From: an uncultured Chitinophagaceae bacterium
GTDB taxonomy: Bacteria; Bacteroidota; Bacteroidia; Chitinophagales; Chitinophagaceae
NCBI GenBank assembly: GCA_937958995.1
Contig: CALGAP010000010.1
Location: 372,001 to 436,000 of the forward strand
Length of the DNA stretch: 64,000 nucleotides
Direction of reading: 5' to 3'
Below, piece after piece: positions 19,820-28,408 of the stretch. Under the pieces are notes generated by a model. The model saw nothing but the letters and a program-made list of their open reading frames with translations, searched no databases and had not been told where the DNA came from. Each line of letters begins with the position of its first letter. Positions within the stretch are counted from its first letter, which is position 1. Made by a program: the position numbers and the translations under genes.

Positions 19820-20045
19820 CACCGCTAGTTCAATCCCAGGCAAGCATATAGTGAATGGGTGCCGGCTGTGAGGTTGGCGCCATTAATAGCCGCGGAAGCC
19901 CAGCTGGTGACTGCGGTACAATTGAAGATTGCCGCTCCAGTTTAAGCAGTTGTGGTTTCATGATAATTTGATACCAGCCGCTCAAAACCGTTGCACTAAC
20001 CGCAGCAGCTGTCGCAGGGGGCGATAAATAGCGGCATTCATGCAA
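19820..20045 (-). pseudogene. Possible decayed fragment of an exported protein gene
   Basis: The 379-bp gap 19816-20194 has no intact gene. On the minus strand, one frame ending at a TAG near 19826 reads TAVTSWASAAINGANLTAGT and then HSLYACLGLN, a Ser/Thr/Ala/Asn-rich text typical of exported proteins. It is interrupted upstream by an in-frame TAA, while another frame (a 71-codon open frame from 20045) carries AAAAVSATVLSGWYQII. This could be a frameshifted remnant or chance. I see no signal peptide or full domain. Confidence 0.25.
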
Positions 20046-20194
20046 TAAATCCTAAATTTAGACGCTATTACAGGGTGCCGCTGGTTTTTAGTTAATGAGG
20101 TGAAAATCAGCTTTGTTTGACTTTAAAAATCTTTTCACGGAAGGACTGCAGGCGACACGTTAAAAGATTTTTTAATAATTAGAAAACTTACTGG

Positions 20195-23100
20195 TTGATC
20201 GGGAAAGTCCTGATATTGTGTTTACTGTTTACCACCGGACTGCTGTTGGCGAATGCCCAGGTCCCACGGACCGATACGACTTTGTCTAATCTGCGCAAGA
20301 AAACACTTCCTGTCAGTGGCGATACCCTGCGTCTCGATTCGCTCAGTGTTATACCCCAAACCATCTCCATTGCCGGCATACCCGACAGTCTTTACACGGT
20401 TGATTTTGTAAATGGAAAACTGGTATGGAAACAACGCCCGCCGGTGGATAGCATCGTGGTGCAATACCGCGTGTTCAACACGCGGCTGAATGCGCCGGTG
20501 AAAAGAATGGACTACGACAGCGTGATCAACTTTTTTATCGGCAAGCCCTATACGCCCAACTTTGCGGGAGTGGGAGGACCGGGAGGTGATTTCTTCAATT
20601 TCGGAAACATCAACTACAATGGTAGTTTCGGCAGAGGTATAGCCTTCGGTAATAACCAGGATGCGGTGGTGACTTCCAATCTTAACCTGCAGATCAGCGG
20701 TTACCTGGCCGACAGCATCGAAATAGCGGCGGCCATTACCGACAACAATATTCCCATTCAACCCGATGGTACTACGCAGCAACTGAACGAATTTGACCGC
20801 ATTTTTCTTCAATTCAAAAAGAAAAACTGGGCGCTTAGCCTGGGTGATATCGATATCAGGCAAAACCAAAGTTATTTTCTCACTTTCTACAAGCGCCTGC
20901 AGGGTATTGCTTTTGAGACTACCACGCAGTTGAGCCCGACGATTACCAACAACACGCTGGTGAGCGGCTCCATCGCAAAAGGTAAATTCACGCGCAACGT
21001 GATTACGGCACTGGAAGGCAACCAGGGGCCTTATCGATTGTATGGCGCGAATAATGAATTCTTTTTCGTGGTGCTGGCTAATACCGAACGGGTGTTCATT
21101 GACGGCGAGCTGATGCAACGGGGTGAAGATGCCGACTACGTGATCAACTACAACACCGCGGAAATCACTTTCACCCCGCGCCAGATGATCACCAAAGACA
21201 AGCGCATTGTGGTGGAATTTGAATATGCGGATCGTAATTATCTCAACTCGAACATTTATCTCACCAACGAAACCAATTTCAACGAAAAGGTTAAACTGCG
21301 TGTAGGTTTTTTCAGCAATGCCGACGCGAAAAATTCTCCCATCAATCAAACCCTCGATGCGGAACAAAAGAAATTTCTCGATACACTTGGCGATAAAATT
21401 GACCAGGCATTTTACCCCAATGCCGTGATCGATACTTTTTCGGTAGAAAAAATATTGTACGCAAAAATCGATACAGTGTATAACGGCGGTGCTGACACTG
21501 CTGAGATTTATGTGTATAGTACCGATCCCTCGGTGGCGCACTATAGTCTTTCGTTTATTTATGTGGGTGAGCAAAACGGTAACTATGTGCCTGACCTGAA
21601 TGGCGCTAATGGCAAAGTGTACAAATGGGTGGCACCGGAGGGCGGACAAAAGAAGGGAAATTTCGAACCCGCTATTTTCCTGGTAACGCCGAAGAAACAA
21701 CAATTACTCAACCTGGGCGTGGATTATCAACTCGACAAGAAAACTACCATCAACGCGGAGGTGGCCATGAGCACCTATGACGTGAACACTTTTTCTTCGC
21801 GCGATAAAGGCGACGACAGGGGGTATGCCACCCGTGTGATGGTGACCAATACACAACCGCTCAGCAGCGCCCAGAAAGGGTTGCGGCTTACCACGAACCT
21901 AGGTTATGAATACGTGCAGGACAAATTCAAACCGCTGGAAAGGCTGCGTAATATCGAGTTCACGCGCGACTGGGGTTTGCCATTATCGCCCGTGGCGCAA
22001 CCAGTGGATGAAACAATCATTACCGCCGGCGCGCAGCTTGCAGACAATAAGAACAATTCGGTACGATACCAATTTACCTCTTATAACAGGGACAATACTT
22101 TTAAGGGCATCCGCAATACCATTACGCATACGCTGAATATCAGGGGCTGGCGCTTCAACAATGTTTTTTCCTTATCTACTTTCAGTGGCACTAATGAGAA
22201 GGGGCATTTCCTGCGGCCAACGGTAGATATATCGAGGCAGTTTCCGCGATTGGCTAACTATATCATTGGCGCCAACTACGCGGTGGAACATAACGAAGTA
22301 AGACGAAAAGTATCAGACAGTGTTACGGAATATAGTTTCTCGTTCTCCAACCTCTCCGTTTATCTTAAATCAAACCCGGCCAAACCCAACAAGTGGGGCA
22401 TTACCTGGTTTACGCGCACCAATGCTTATCCTTTGGGCACTGAGCTGGCCACTGCTGACCGGAGCCAAAACGTGAATGTGTTTGCTGAGCTGTTGAAAAG
22501 CCAGAAACACCAATTCCGTTTCACCGCCACTTACCGCACGCTGGAGATCCTGAACTCGGTAGTCACCAAACAAGAGGCTGACGAAAGCATGATTGGTCGT
22601 GCAGAATACCAGATCAACGAATGGCGGGGACTGGTAACGGGCGGCTTACTGTACGAAGTGGGGGCGGGACAGGAACAAAAAAGAGACTTTACCTTCCTGG
22701 AAGTGCCGGCCGGCCAGGGTGAGTACACATGGATTGACTACAACAACGACGGTATTCAGCAGTTGAATGAATTTGAGGTGGCCCTTTTCCAGGACCAGGC
22801 ACGTTATATACGCATTTTCACGCCCAGCAATGAATTTGTGAAAGCGAACTATAATACTTTCAACTACAGTCTTGGTCTTTTTCCAAAGGCCATTATTGAC
22901 CTGGAAAAAGCGAAAGGCTTTGCGCGGTTCCTTTCCCGCATCAATCTTAATTCGTCATTGCAGTTGAGCAAGAAAGAAGTGGCGGATGGCGCCGTGCAGT
23001 TCAATCCTTTTGTGGCTGATACGGCCAACCTCATAACGCTGAATTCCGCGTTCATAAACACTTTTGCCTTCAACCGCACCAGCTCCAAATGGGGATTCGA

Positions 23101-23704
23101 TATCAACAATGCGCGCACGAATAATAAATCGCTGCTAACCTATGGTTATGAAACGTGGAAACTCGACGACTGGAGCCTGCGCATGCGCCTGAACATTTCG
23201 CGCACCATTGCGCTGGAACTGATTGGACGCACCGGTATTAACCAGCTGACCAGTTCGAATGAAAAATTCGGCAACCGCAATTTCAAGATCGATCAGCAAT
23301 CGTTGGAGCCGAGAATAACATTCACCAGGGGCGCCAATTTCAGGCTAATCACCGGCTATAAGTTCAGTGATAAAGTAAACGACCAGGGCAGCATGGAAAA
23401 ATCATCTTCCCACGCCATTAACACGGAGGTGAAATACAACATTCTTCAAAACACTTCCATACAAGGAAAATTCACTTACAACACTATCAGCTTTTCCTCC
23501 AAGGATCCCGTCCCTAACTACAACACACCTTCCGCCTACATCATGCTCGACGGTCTGTTGCCCGGCAAAAACTTCCTCTGGACGCTCGACCTCACCAAGC
23601 GTCTATCCAACAACCTCGAGATGAACATTCAATACGAGGGCCGCAAACCCGGTGATACGCGGGTGATACATACGGGGAGAGCGAGTGTACGAGCGTTGCT
23701 GTGA
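20195..23704 (+). CDS. Large exported envelope protein, probably outer-membrane beta-rich
   Basis: 1169 residues. The only reasonable start is TTG 20195: an in-frame TAG lies at 20180-20182 and the next ATG is about 100 codons in, past the signal peptide (IGKVLILCLLFTTGLLLANAQ). The mature protein is rich in aromatic residues, Asn and alternating polar strands throughout, with repeated strand pairs like FEYADRNYLNSNIYL, as in outer-membrane barrels or large surface proteins of Bacteroidota. Residues 848-859 (DYNNDGIQQLNE) match an EF-hand calcium loop. No TonB box, plug or T9SS tail is evident. Function unknown. The stop codon is the first base group of a 31-bp inverted repeat. Confidence 0.8.
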   Translation: MIGKVLILCLLFTTGLLLANAQVPRTDTTLSNLRKKTLPVSGDTLRLDSLSVIPQTISIAGIPDSLYTVDFVNGKLVWKQRPPVDSIVVQYRVFNTRLNAPVKRMDYDSVINFFIGKPYTPNFAGVGGPGGDFFNFGNINYNGSFGRGIAFGNNQDAVVTSNLNLQISGYLADSIEIAAAITDNNIPIQPDGTTQQLNEFDRIFLQFKKKNWALSLGDIDIRQNQSYFLTFYKRLQGIAFETTTQLSPTITNNTLVSGSIAKGKFTRNVITALEGNQGPYRLYGANNEFFFVVLANTERVFIDGELMQRGEDADYVINYNTAEITFTPRQMITKDKRIVVEFEYADRNYLNSNIYLTNETNFNEKVKLRVGFFSNADAKNSPINQTLDAEQKKFLDTLGDKIDQAFYPNAVIDTFSVEKILYAKIDTVYNGGADTAEIYVYSTDPSVAHYSLSFIYVGEQNGNYVPDLNGANGKVYKWVAPEGGQKKGNFEPAIFLVTPKKQQLLNLGVDYQLDKKTTINAEVAMSTYDVNTFSSRDKGDDRGYATRVMVTNTQPLSSAQKGLRLTTNLGYEYVQDKFKPLERLRNIEFTRDWGLPLSPVAQPVDETIITAGAQLADNKNNSVRYQFTSYNRDNTFKGIRNTITHTLNIRGWRFNNVFSLSTFSGTNEKGHFLRPTVDISRQFPRLANYIIGANYAVEHNEVRRKVSDSVTEYSFSFSNLSVYLKSNPAKPNKWGITWFTRTNAYPLGTELATADRSQNVNVFAELLKSQKHQFRFTATYRTLEILNSVVTKQEADESMIGRAEYQINEWRGLVTGGLLYEVGAGQEQKRDFTFLEVPAGQGEYTWIDYNNDGIQQLNEFEVALFQDQARYIRIFTPSNEFVKANYNTFNYSLGLFPKAIIDLEKAKGFARFLSRINLNSSLQLSKKEVADGAVQFNPFVADTANLITLNSAFINTFAFNRTSSKWGFDINNARTNNKSLLTYGYETWKLDDWSLRMRLNISRTIALELIGRTGINQLTSSNEKFGNRNFKIDQQSLEPRITFTRGANFRLITGYKFSDKVNDQGSMEKSSSHAINTEVKYNILQNTSIQGKFTYNTISFSSKDPVPNYNTPSAYIMLDGLLPGKNFLWTLDLTKRLSNNLEMNIQYEGRKPGDTRVIHTGRASVRALL

Positions 23705-23817
23705 ATATTGAATTTGAATTTGAACAAGGAATGCTGAATGAGAATACGGTAGAAACCAACCAGTCCGGCAGCCCATTCATATTCAACATTCCTTGTTCAA
23801 ATTCAAATTCAATATTC
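23703..23817. repeat. Family A repeat as a hairpin with perfect 31-bp arms
   Basis: Left arm 23703-23733 (GAATATTGAATTTGAATTTG, then AACAAGGAATG) is the exact reverse complement of the right arm 23787-23817. Pairing continues imperfectly inward for ~12 more bases. The left arm starts in the stop codon of the 1169-residue protein gene. Confidence 0.9.
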
Positions 23818-23819
23818 GA

Positions 23820-23904
23820 GGTTAATCAAAAAAACTTATTATAAAAAAATAACCCCAGGCATCGCCCAGGGTTATTTTTTTATAATAAGTTTTTTTGATT
23901 AACC
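23820..23904. terminator. Bidirectional terminator with perfect 36-bp arms
   Basis: Arms 23820-23855 (GGTTAATCAAAAAAACTTAT, then TATAAAAAAATAACCC) and 23869-23904 are exact reverse complements, around a small CAGGCATCGCCCA centre that pairs in part (CCAGG/CCAGG). A- and T-runs flank the GC core on both sides, so it can act as an intrinsic terminator for the plus-strand gene ending at 23704 and the minus-strand gene ending at 23899. The right arm includes that gene's stop codon. Confidence 0.85.
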
Positions 23905-24876
23905 GAACAATCCGCCTTTCTTCAGCTCGCGTGTAGCTTCGCCGATTTTAAAACCATTGTGGTAAACTTCAATTTTGTAGTTACCGGTTTTGAAAGTGCT
24001 GTTTTGTTTCCAGGCGAATTCAACATGTTTTCTCTTACCACTTTCGATTTCTACGGGAACCTTGGTGGTGAAGAATTTTTCGCCTTCTTCACGGGTAGTG
24101 AAGGTGCCTGAACCCAATGCTTCCACTGTGATGGGTTTGCCATCGGGGCCAGTGATAGCAACAAATACTTCGGTAGTACCTGCTTCGGCAATACGGTTGT
24201 CAACATCAAAAGCGATCACCAGTTTGTCAACGCGCTTAGCAGTAGAAGTAACTTTTTCCCTGCCATTGTTCTTTTCGTTGATGGGGGTGATGGTGATGTT
24301 GGAAGCGTTCAGCGTTGAAGCGATATCCACTTTCTTCTCCAACTCAACCTTTGCAGTAGTTGTGTTCTGCAGATCGGTAGTGAGTTGTTCTTTTTCCTGG
24401 GTCAACACTGTTTTTTCCTGCAGCAACACCTGGTTTTCCTGGGTCAGGCGGGCAATTTCAGCCTCCATGTTGGCGATCTTATCGTTCAACTCGGCGATCA
24501 AAGCCTGAGCTTGTTTTTTCTCAGATTCAGACAGCCTTTGTTTTTTCAGGATGCTGTTGATTTGACCTTTCAGTTTATTGATCTCGTTATTCCTTTCAGT
24601 AAGTTTTCCTTCCAGTTCGTTGTTATAGCCGGTCAGTGAATCGAGGCGGCCTAGTGCTGCGTCGAAACTTTTTTGGAGTTCATTTTTAGAAGAATCAACC
24701 GCAACATATTGTGTTTGCAATTGTGTAATCTTCTGATCGGATTTGTTCTTGTCCCACAGGAAATATCCCCAGGTACCAAGGATACCTACTGCCAGCAAAC
24801 CAATGATCAGGTTTTTCGAATCCCTTTTCGGAGGTGTGCTTTGAGGACTTGCCGATGGATAATTGGTTGTACTCAT
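23899..24876 (-). CDS. Single-pass membrane protein with periplasmic coiled coil
   Basis: 325 residues. A short Pro/Ser-rich N-terminus is followed by one membrane helix (residues ~23-40, LIIGLLAVGILGTWGYFLW). A long heptad-type coiled coil follows at ~50-190 (repeats such as LTQENQVLLQEKTVLTQEKE). The C-terminal ~120 residues form a beta-rich domain (DKLVIAFDVDNRIAEAGTTE, FKTGNYKIEVYHNGFKIGEA) like an Ig-type sandwich. It looks like a structural or chaperone-like envelope protein; I cannot assign a function. It converges on the 1169-residue protein gene and shares the terminator palindrome. Confidence 0.8.
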   Translation of the reverse strand: MSTTNYPSASPQSTPPKRDSKNLIIGLLAVGILGTWGYFLWDKNKSDQKITQLQTQYVAVDSSKNELQKSFDAALGRLDSLTGYNNELEGKLTERNNEINKLKGQINSILKKQRLSESEKKQAQALIAELNDKIANMEAEIARLTQENQVLLQEKTVLTQEKEQLTTDLQNTTTAKVELEKKVDIASTLNASNITITPINEKNNGREKVTSTAKRVDKLVIAFDVDNRIAEAGTTEVFVAITGPDGKPITVEALGSGTFTTREEGEKFFTTKVPVEIESGKRKHVEFAWKQNSTFKTGNYKIEVYHNGFKIGEATRELKKGGLFG

Positions 24877-25116
24877 AATTAGTGTATGTTTTTTAAAAAG
24901 TTAAAAATCAGGTTCAGCGTGTTTGTTTTACCAGATTTTTGGGTTGTCATATGGGGTTAGTCCAAAACCATGCCAGAATTAGTTTCCGGACCCTACGGAG
25001 AGTGCCTAAGAACGCTGAAAACCATGCTGGTATTGTACTATAGTTGTGTATAAATCTATATATGATACCACCTTTTTTGATGTATTATTGCACCGCTTTA
25101 ATCAATTATATATTAC

Positions 25117-26115
25117 ATGAGTGCTGAAAAAATTATCGGGGATTGGAAGAAAAAGCAGTTCAAACCGGTGTACTGGCTGGAAGGGGAGGAAGACTATTTT
25201 ATCGACAAGGTAGTTCACTATGCCGAACATCATATATTGTCCGAATCTGAAGCGGGCTTTAACCTGATTGTGTTTTATGGTAAGGATGCCGACTGGACGC
25301 AAGTCTTTAATGCTTGCCGCCGTTACCCCATGTTTGCCGAACGGCAGGTGGTGATATTAAAAGAAGCGCAGCAGATGCGAGACATTGACAAGCTGGAAGC
25401 CTATATAGAAAACCCGCTTCACTCCACCGTTTTTGTAGTAAGCTATAAAGAAAAAAAAGTGGATGGCCGAAGCAGGCTGGCAAAGTTGCTAAAGACAAAA
25501 GCCGAGTTGCTGAGCACCAAAAAACTATCTGACAGCAAGCTTCCCGAATGGACCAGCGAGCTGATTGCCTCCAAGGGATATAGCATAAGTCAAAAAGCCT
25601 TGCTGTTATTGGTGGACCATATTGGAAACGACCTCAGTCGTATAGATAATGAAGTGGAAAAAATGCTGGTAAACCTCGGCAACCGCAAGAATATTACAGA
25701 AGACGATATAGAAAAATTTGTCGGTATCAGCAAAGAGTATAATGCCTTTGAACTCCAGGCCGCGATGGCATCAAAAGACCTGGCCAAGGCAATGCGGATC
25801 ATTCAGTATTTTGAAGCCAACCCCAAGGCCGCGCCCATACAACTGATACTGCCCACGCTCTATAATCTGTTCAGCAAGACCTACAAGATCTTCGGCCAGA
25901 ATGCCAAAGATGAAAAAACAATCGCCACCAATATTGGCGAGAATCCCTGGTTTGTGAAAGACTATATTATGGCCGCCCGCAACTATGGCTACCAGGGTGT
26001 GGAAAGCGCTTTGCTCTTATTGCATCACTACAATCTGAAGACAGTTGGGGTAAACGACACCGGTACACCCGATGCATCTTTATTGAAGGAATTAGTGGTG
26101 AAGATGATGAATTGA
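25117..26115 (+). CDS. holA: DNA polymerase III subunit delta
   Basis: 332 residues. The HolA pattern is clear: N-terminal FKPVYWLEGEEDYFIDKVVHY, a central RYPMFAERQVVILKEAQQM, VVSYKEKKVDGRSRLAKLLK, and the C-terminal helical domain with NDLSRIDNEVEKMLVNLG and FVGISKEYNAFELQAA. Delta is the clamp-loader wrench that opens the beta sliding clamp. As in other deltas the P-loop is not conserved. Single gene; the 240 bp before it hold nothing recognisable apart from a weak TATTATTG box at 25083. Confidence 0.93.
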   Translation: MSAEKIIGDWKKKQFKPVYWLEGEEDYFIDKVVHYAEHHILSESEAGFNLIVFYGKDADWTQVFNACRRYPMFAERQVVILKEAQQMRDIDKLEAYIENPLHSTVFVVSYKEKKVDGRSRLAKLLKTKAELLSTKKLSDSKLPEWTSELIASKGYSISQKALLLLVDHIGNDLSRIDNEVEKMLVNLGNRKNITEDDIEKFVGISKEYNAFELQAAMASKDLAKAMRIIQYFEANPKAAPIQLILPTLYNLFSKTYKIFGQNAKDEKTIATNIGENPWFVKDYIMAARNYGYQGVESALLLLHHYNLKTVGVNDTGTPDASLLKELVVKMMN

Positions 26116-26177
26116 TTCGGGTATTGGTTGAATAAAAATTTATATAGTTTTGAGATAAATCAAATCTTTTGAGTTAA

Positions 26178-27107
26178 TTAAACTTTCTTCAAAAACTCCT
26201 CCGACTCCTTCTTATCCACCGCAAGTTGCTCCTTCAATTCTTCGAGAGTATCAAATTTTTTCTCCTCGCGCAGATACTTCTTCACATATACCCGTAAGTG
26301 CTGGCCATAAATCTCTTTATCAAAATCAAAAATGTTCACCTCGATCGTCCGCTCTGTAACGCCAATAGTAGGACGAACTCCGATGCTCATCATGCCGCCG
26401 TACATTTTTCCTTCCAGCGATACCTGCACCACATAAATACCATTGCCAGGAACCAGCTTTTCATCATTTTCAATTTTCAAATTGGCAGTGGGGTAGCCGA
26501 GCGAGCGCCCAAGTTTTTTACCATGAACAACCAGTCCGTCAAAAAAGAAGTCATACCCCAGCAGTGCGTTGGCCGCCGTGATGTCTCCCTTTAAAACAGC
26601 ATCGCGGATGAGGGTAGAGCTCACCGTGTTTTCGTTGATCACTTGAGCGGATATTTCAATGAGGCGGTAGCCGTACCTGGGGCTTAGCGCCTCCATCAGA
26701 TGGTAATCGCCCTTGCGGCCCTGGCCAAAACGATGGTCGTAGCCAATGATGATGGTATGGGGACGGCATTTCCGGACCAGGAATTTCTCGATATAGTCTT
26801 CGGGCGACTGTTGTGCAAAATCTGCCGTGAAAGGCACTACCACCAGGTGGTCGATGCCCAGTTTATCGAGCAGCTCTATTTTTTCTTCAATAGTATTGAT
26901 GAGATAAATGGGCTGGCTGTTGGCCACCACTTTGCGGGGGTGCGGATGGAAAGTGATGATTACCGTCTCGCCACCGATGCGGGCGGCTTCCTGCCTCAAC
27001 TGCTCCAAAATCTGCTGATGGCCCCGGTGCACACCATCAAACGTGCCGATCGTTACCACGGCCCTGCAGAAATCCGGCAAATCATCAGAAGAATAATAAA
27101 CTTTCAT
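26178..27107 (-). CDS. ribF: Bifunctional riboflavin kinase / FAD synthetase
   Basis: 309 residues from ATG 27107 (KVYYSSDDLPDF); an upstream ATG at 27131 would add 8 residues. The N-terminal FAD synthetase (nucleotidyltransferase) domain has GTFDGVHRGHQQIL and a later YDHRFGQGRKGD. The C-terminal flavokinase domain has VVHGKKLGRSLGYPTANLK, GNGIYVVQVSLEG and TIEVNIFDFDKEIYGQ. It makes FMN and then FAD. Transcribed divergently from purM over a 57-bp gap. Since SdhA in this window needs FAD, the product is a general supplier, not a pathway partner. Confidence 0.95.
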   Translation of the reverse strand: MKVYYSSDDLPDFCRAVVTIGTFDGVHRGHQQILEQLRQEAARIGGETVIITFHPHPRKVVANSQPIYLINTIEEKIELLDKLGIDHLVVVPFTADFAQQSPEDYIEKFLVRKCRPHTIIIGYDHRFGQGRKGDYHLMEALSPRYGYRLIEISAQVINENTVSSTLIRDAVLKGDITAANALLGYDFFFDGLVVHGKKLGRSLGYPTANLKIENDEKLVPGNGIYVVQVSLEGKMYGGMMSIGVRPTIGVTERTIEVNIFDFDKEIYGQHLRVYVKKYLREEKKFDTLEELKEQLAVDKKESEEFLKKV

Positions 27108-27140
27108 ATTGAATGCGGTGCGAAAATACAATAGGAAGTT

Positions 27141-27148
27141 TACTTTTG
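27141..27148 (+). promoter_or_regulatory. Putative -7 box (TACTTTTG) of purM
   Basis: TACTTTTG matches TAnnTTTG and ends 16 bases before the purM ATG at 27165, in the short gap shared with ribF. Confidence 0.45.
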
Positions 27149-27164
27149 CCGCTCAAATAAGCGC

Positions 27165-28328
27165 ATGAGCCTATATTCAAAAAGGGGTGTCTCGGCCCAG
27201 AAAGAAGAAGTGCACAAAGCTACCGGGAAACTGGATAAAGGTCTTTTTCCCTACGCCTTTTGCAAGGTATATCCCGACTACCTGACCAACGACAGTAATT
27301 GGGTAAATGTGATGCATGCCGATGGCGCCGGCACCAAAAGCATTTTAGCCTATTTGTATTGGAAAGAAACCGGCGACATTTCGGTGTGGAAAGGCATTGC
27401 GCAGGACGCTATCGTGATGAATCTCGACGACCTGCTCTGCGTAGGCATTCATGATAATATTCTGTTTTCCTCCACCATCGACCGCAACAAAAAACTGATA
27501 CCCGGCGAAATACTGGAGACCGTTATCAATGGTACCCAGGAACTGTTTGATGATTTGAAAAAATTTGGCGTAAATATCCATTACCTCGGCGGCGAAACTG
27601 CCGACGTAGGCGATGTGGTGCGCACCATAGCCGTAAACGGAACCATGACCGCCCGCTGGCCGAAAAACCGCATAGTGACTAACGAAAAAATCCAGGCTGG
27701 TGATGTAATCGTGGGTTTTGCCAGCGCGGGCAAGGCCAGCTGGGAAACCGAATACAATAGCGGCATTGCCAGCAATGGACTTACCAGCGCGCGACATGAT
27801 GTGTTGGGAAAATTTTACGCAGAAAAATTTAAGGAGACCTACGAGACTTCCTTGCCAGATGAAGTGGTGTATATCGGCAAACACCGGATGACAGATACCG
27901 TTCCCGGTGCTCCGCTATCTGTTGGCAAATTGCTGCTGTCGCCCACGCGCACCTATGCGCCGCTGTTGAAAGTGCTGTTGCAGGAATATTTCCATGCCAT
28001 TCGCGGATTGATACACTGCAGCGGGGGCGGACAAACCAAATGCATGAAATACCTGCCCGGAAATTTCCGCGTTGTAAAAGATAATTTGTTCGAGCCGCCC
28101 ATCATCTTCCAGCTTATACAACAAGCTTCGGGCGCCGATCGCCGCGAAATGTACCAGGTGTTTAATATGGGGCACCGCATGGAAGTATTCACCGATGCAG
28201 CTTCAGCAGAAAAAATGATCAGCGTGGCGCGCGGATTTGAAATTGATGCGAAAATTGTAGGAAGAGTAGAAGCGAGTGAGAAAAAGGAACTGGTAATAAA
28301 AACCGGGGGCGAAGAAATTGTGTATTGA
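27165..28328 (+). CDS. purM: Phosphoribosylformylglycinamidine cyclo-ligase (AIR synthase)
   Basis: 387 residues, the usual size of the Bacteroidota form. N-terminal glycine/Asp-rich part ADGAGTKSILAYLYW, a central MNLDDLLCVG, GGETADVGDVVRTIAVNGTM and VGFASAGKASWETEYNSGIA, then the C-terminal domain with IRGLIHCSGGGQTKCMKYLP. It closes formylglycinamidine ribonucleotide to AIR with ATP, step 5 of purine synthesis. The sequence differs from the E. coli type (for example GAGTKS where GVGTK is usual), as expected of this divergent subgroup. It ends in a GC-rich hairpin facing the BlaR1-like gene. Confidence 0.9.
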   Translation: MSLYSKRGVSAQKEEVHKATGKLDKGLFPYAFCKVYPDYLTNDSNWVNVMHADGAGTKSILAYLYWKETGDISVWKGIAQDAIVMNLDDLLCVGIHDNILFSSTIDRNKKLIPGEILETVINGTQELFDDLKKFGVNIHYLGGETADVGDVVRTIAVNGTMTARWPKNRIVTNEKIQAGDVIVGFASAGKASWETEYNSGIASNGLTSARHDVLGKFYAEKFKETYETSLPDEVVYIGKHRMTDTVPGAPLSVGKLLLSPTRTYAPLLKVLLQEYFHAIRGLIHCSGGGQTKCMKYLPGNFRVVKDNLFEPPIIFQLIQQASGADRREMYQVFNMGHRMEVFTDAASAEKMISVARGFEIDAKIVGRVEASEKKELVIKTGGEEIVY

Positions 28329-28344
28329 TTTTCTCCGCCCCGGG
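28303..28344. terminator. GC-rich hairpin between purM and the convergent BlaR1-like gene
   Basis: CCGGGGGCGAAGAAAT (28303-28318) pairs imperfectly with ATTTTCTCCGCCCCGG (about 28327-28342), straddling the purM stop codon. There is no strong T-run, so termination is a guess. Confidence 0.35.
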
Positions 28345-28408
28345 GTTCAATAAATTGTATGTCTTGCTTATAGCCTGAACTTCAGCATAATTTGCTTCTC
28401 GCTTGTCG

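Noticed and set aside
20222..21703. 493-codon minus-strand open frame
   Set aside because: Lies wholly antisense to the envelope protein gene, whose signal peptide and strand-rich text fit a real gene. The minus frame has no recognisable domain and a His/Arg/Val-rich shadow composition.
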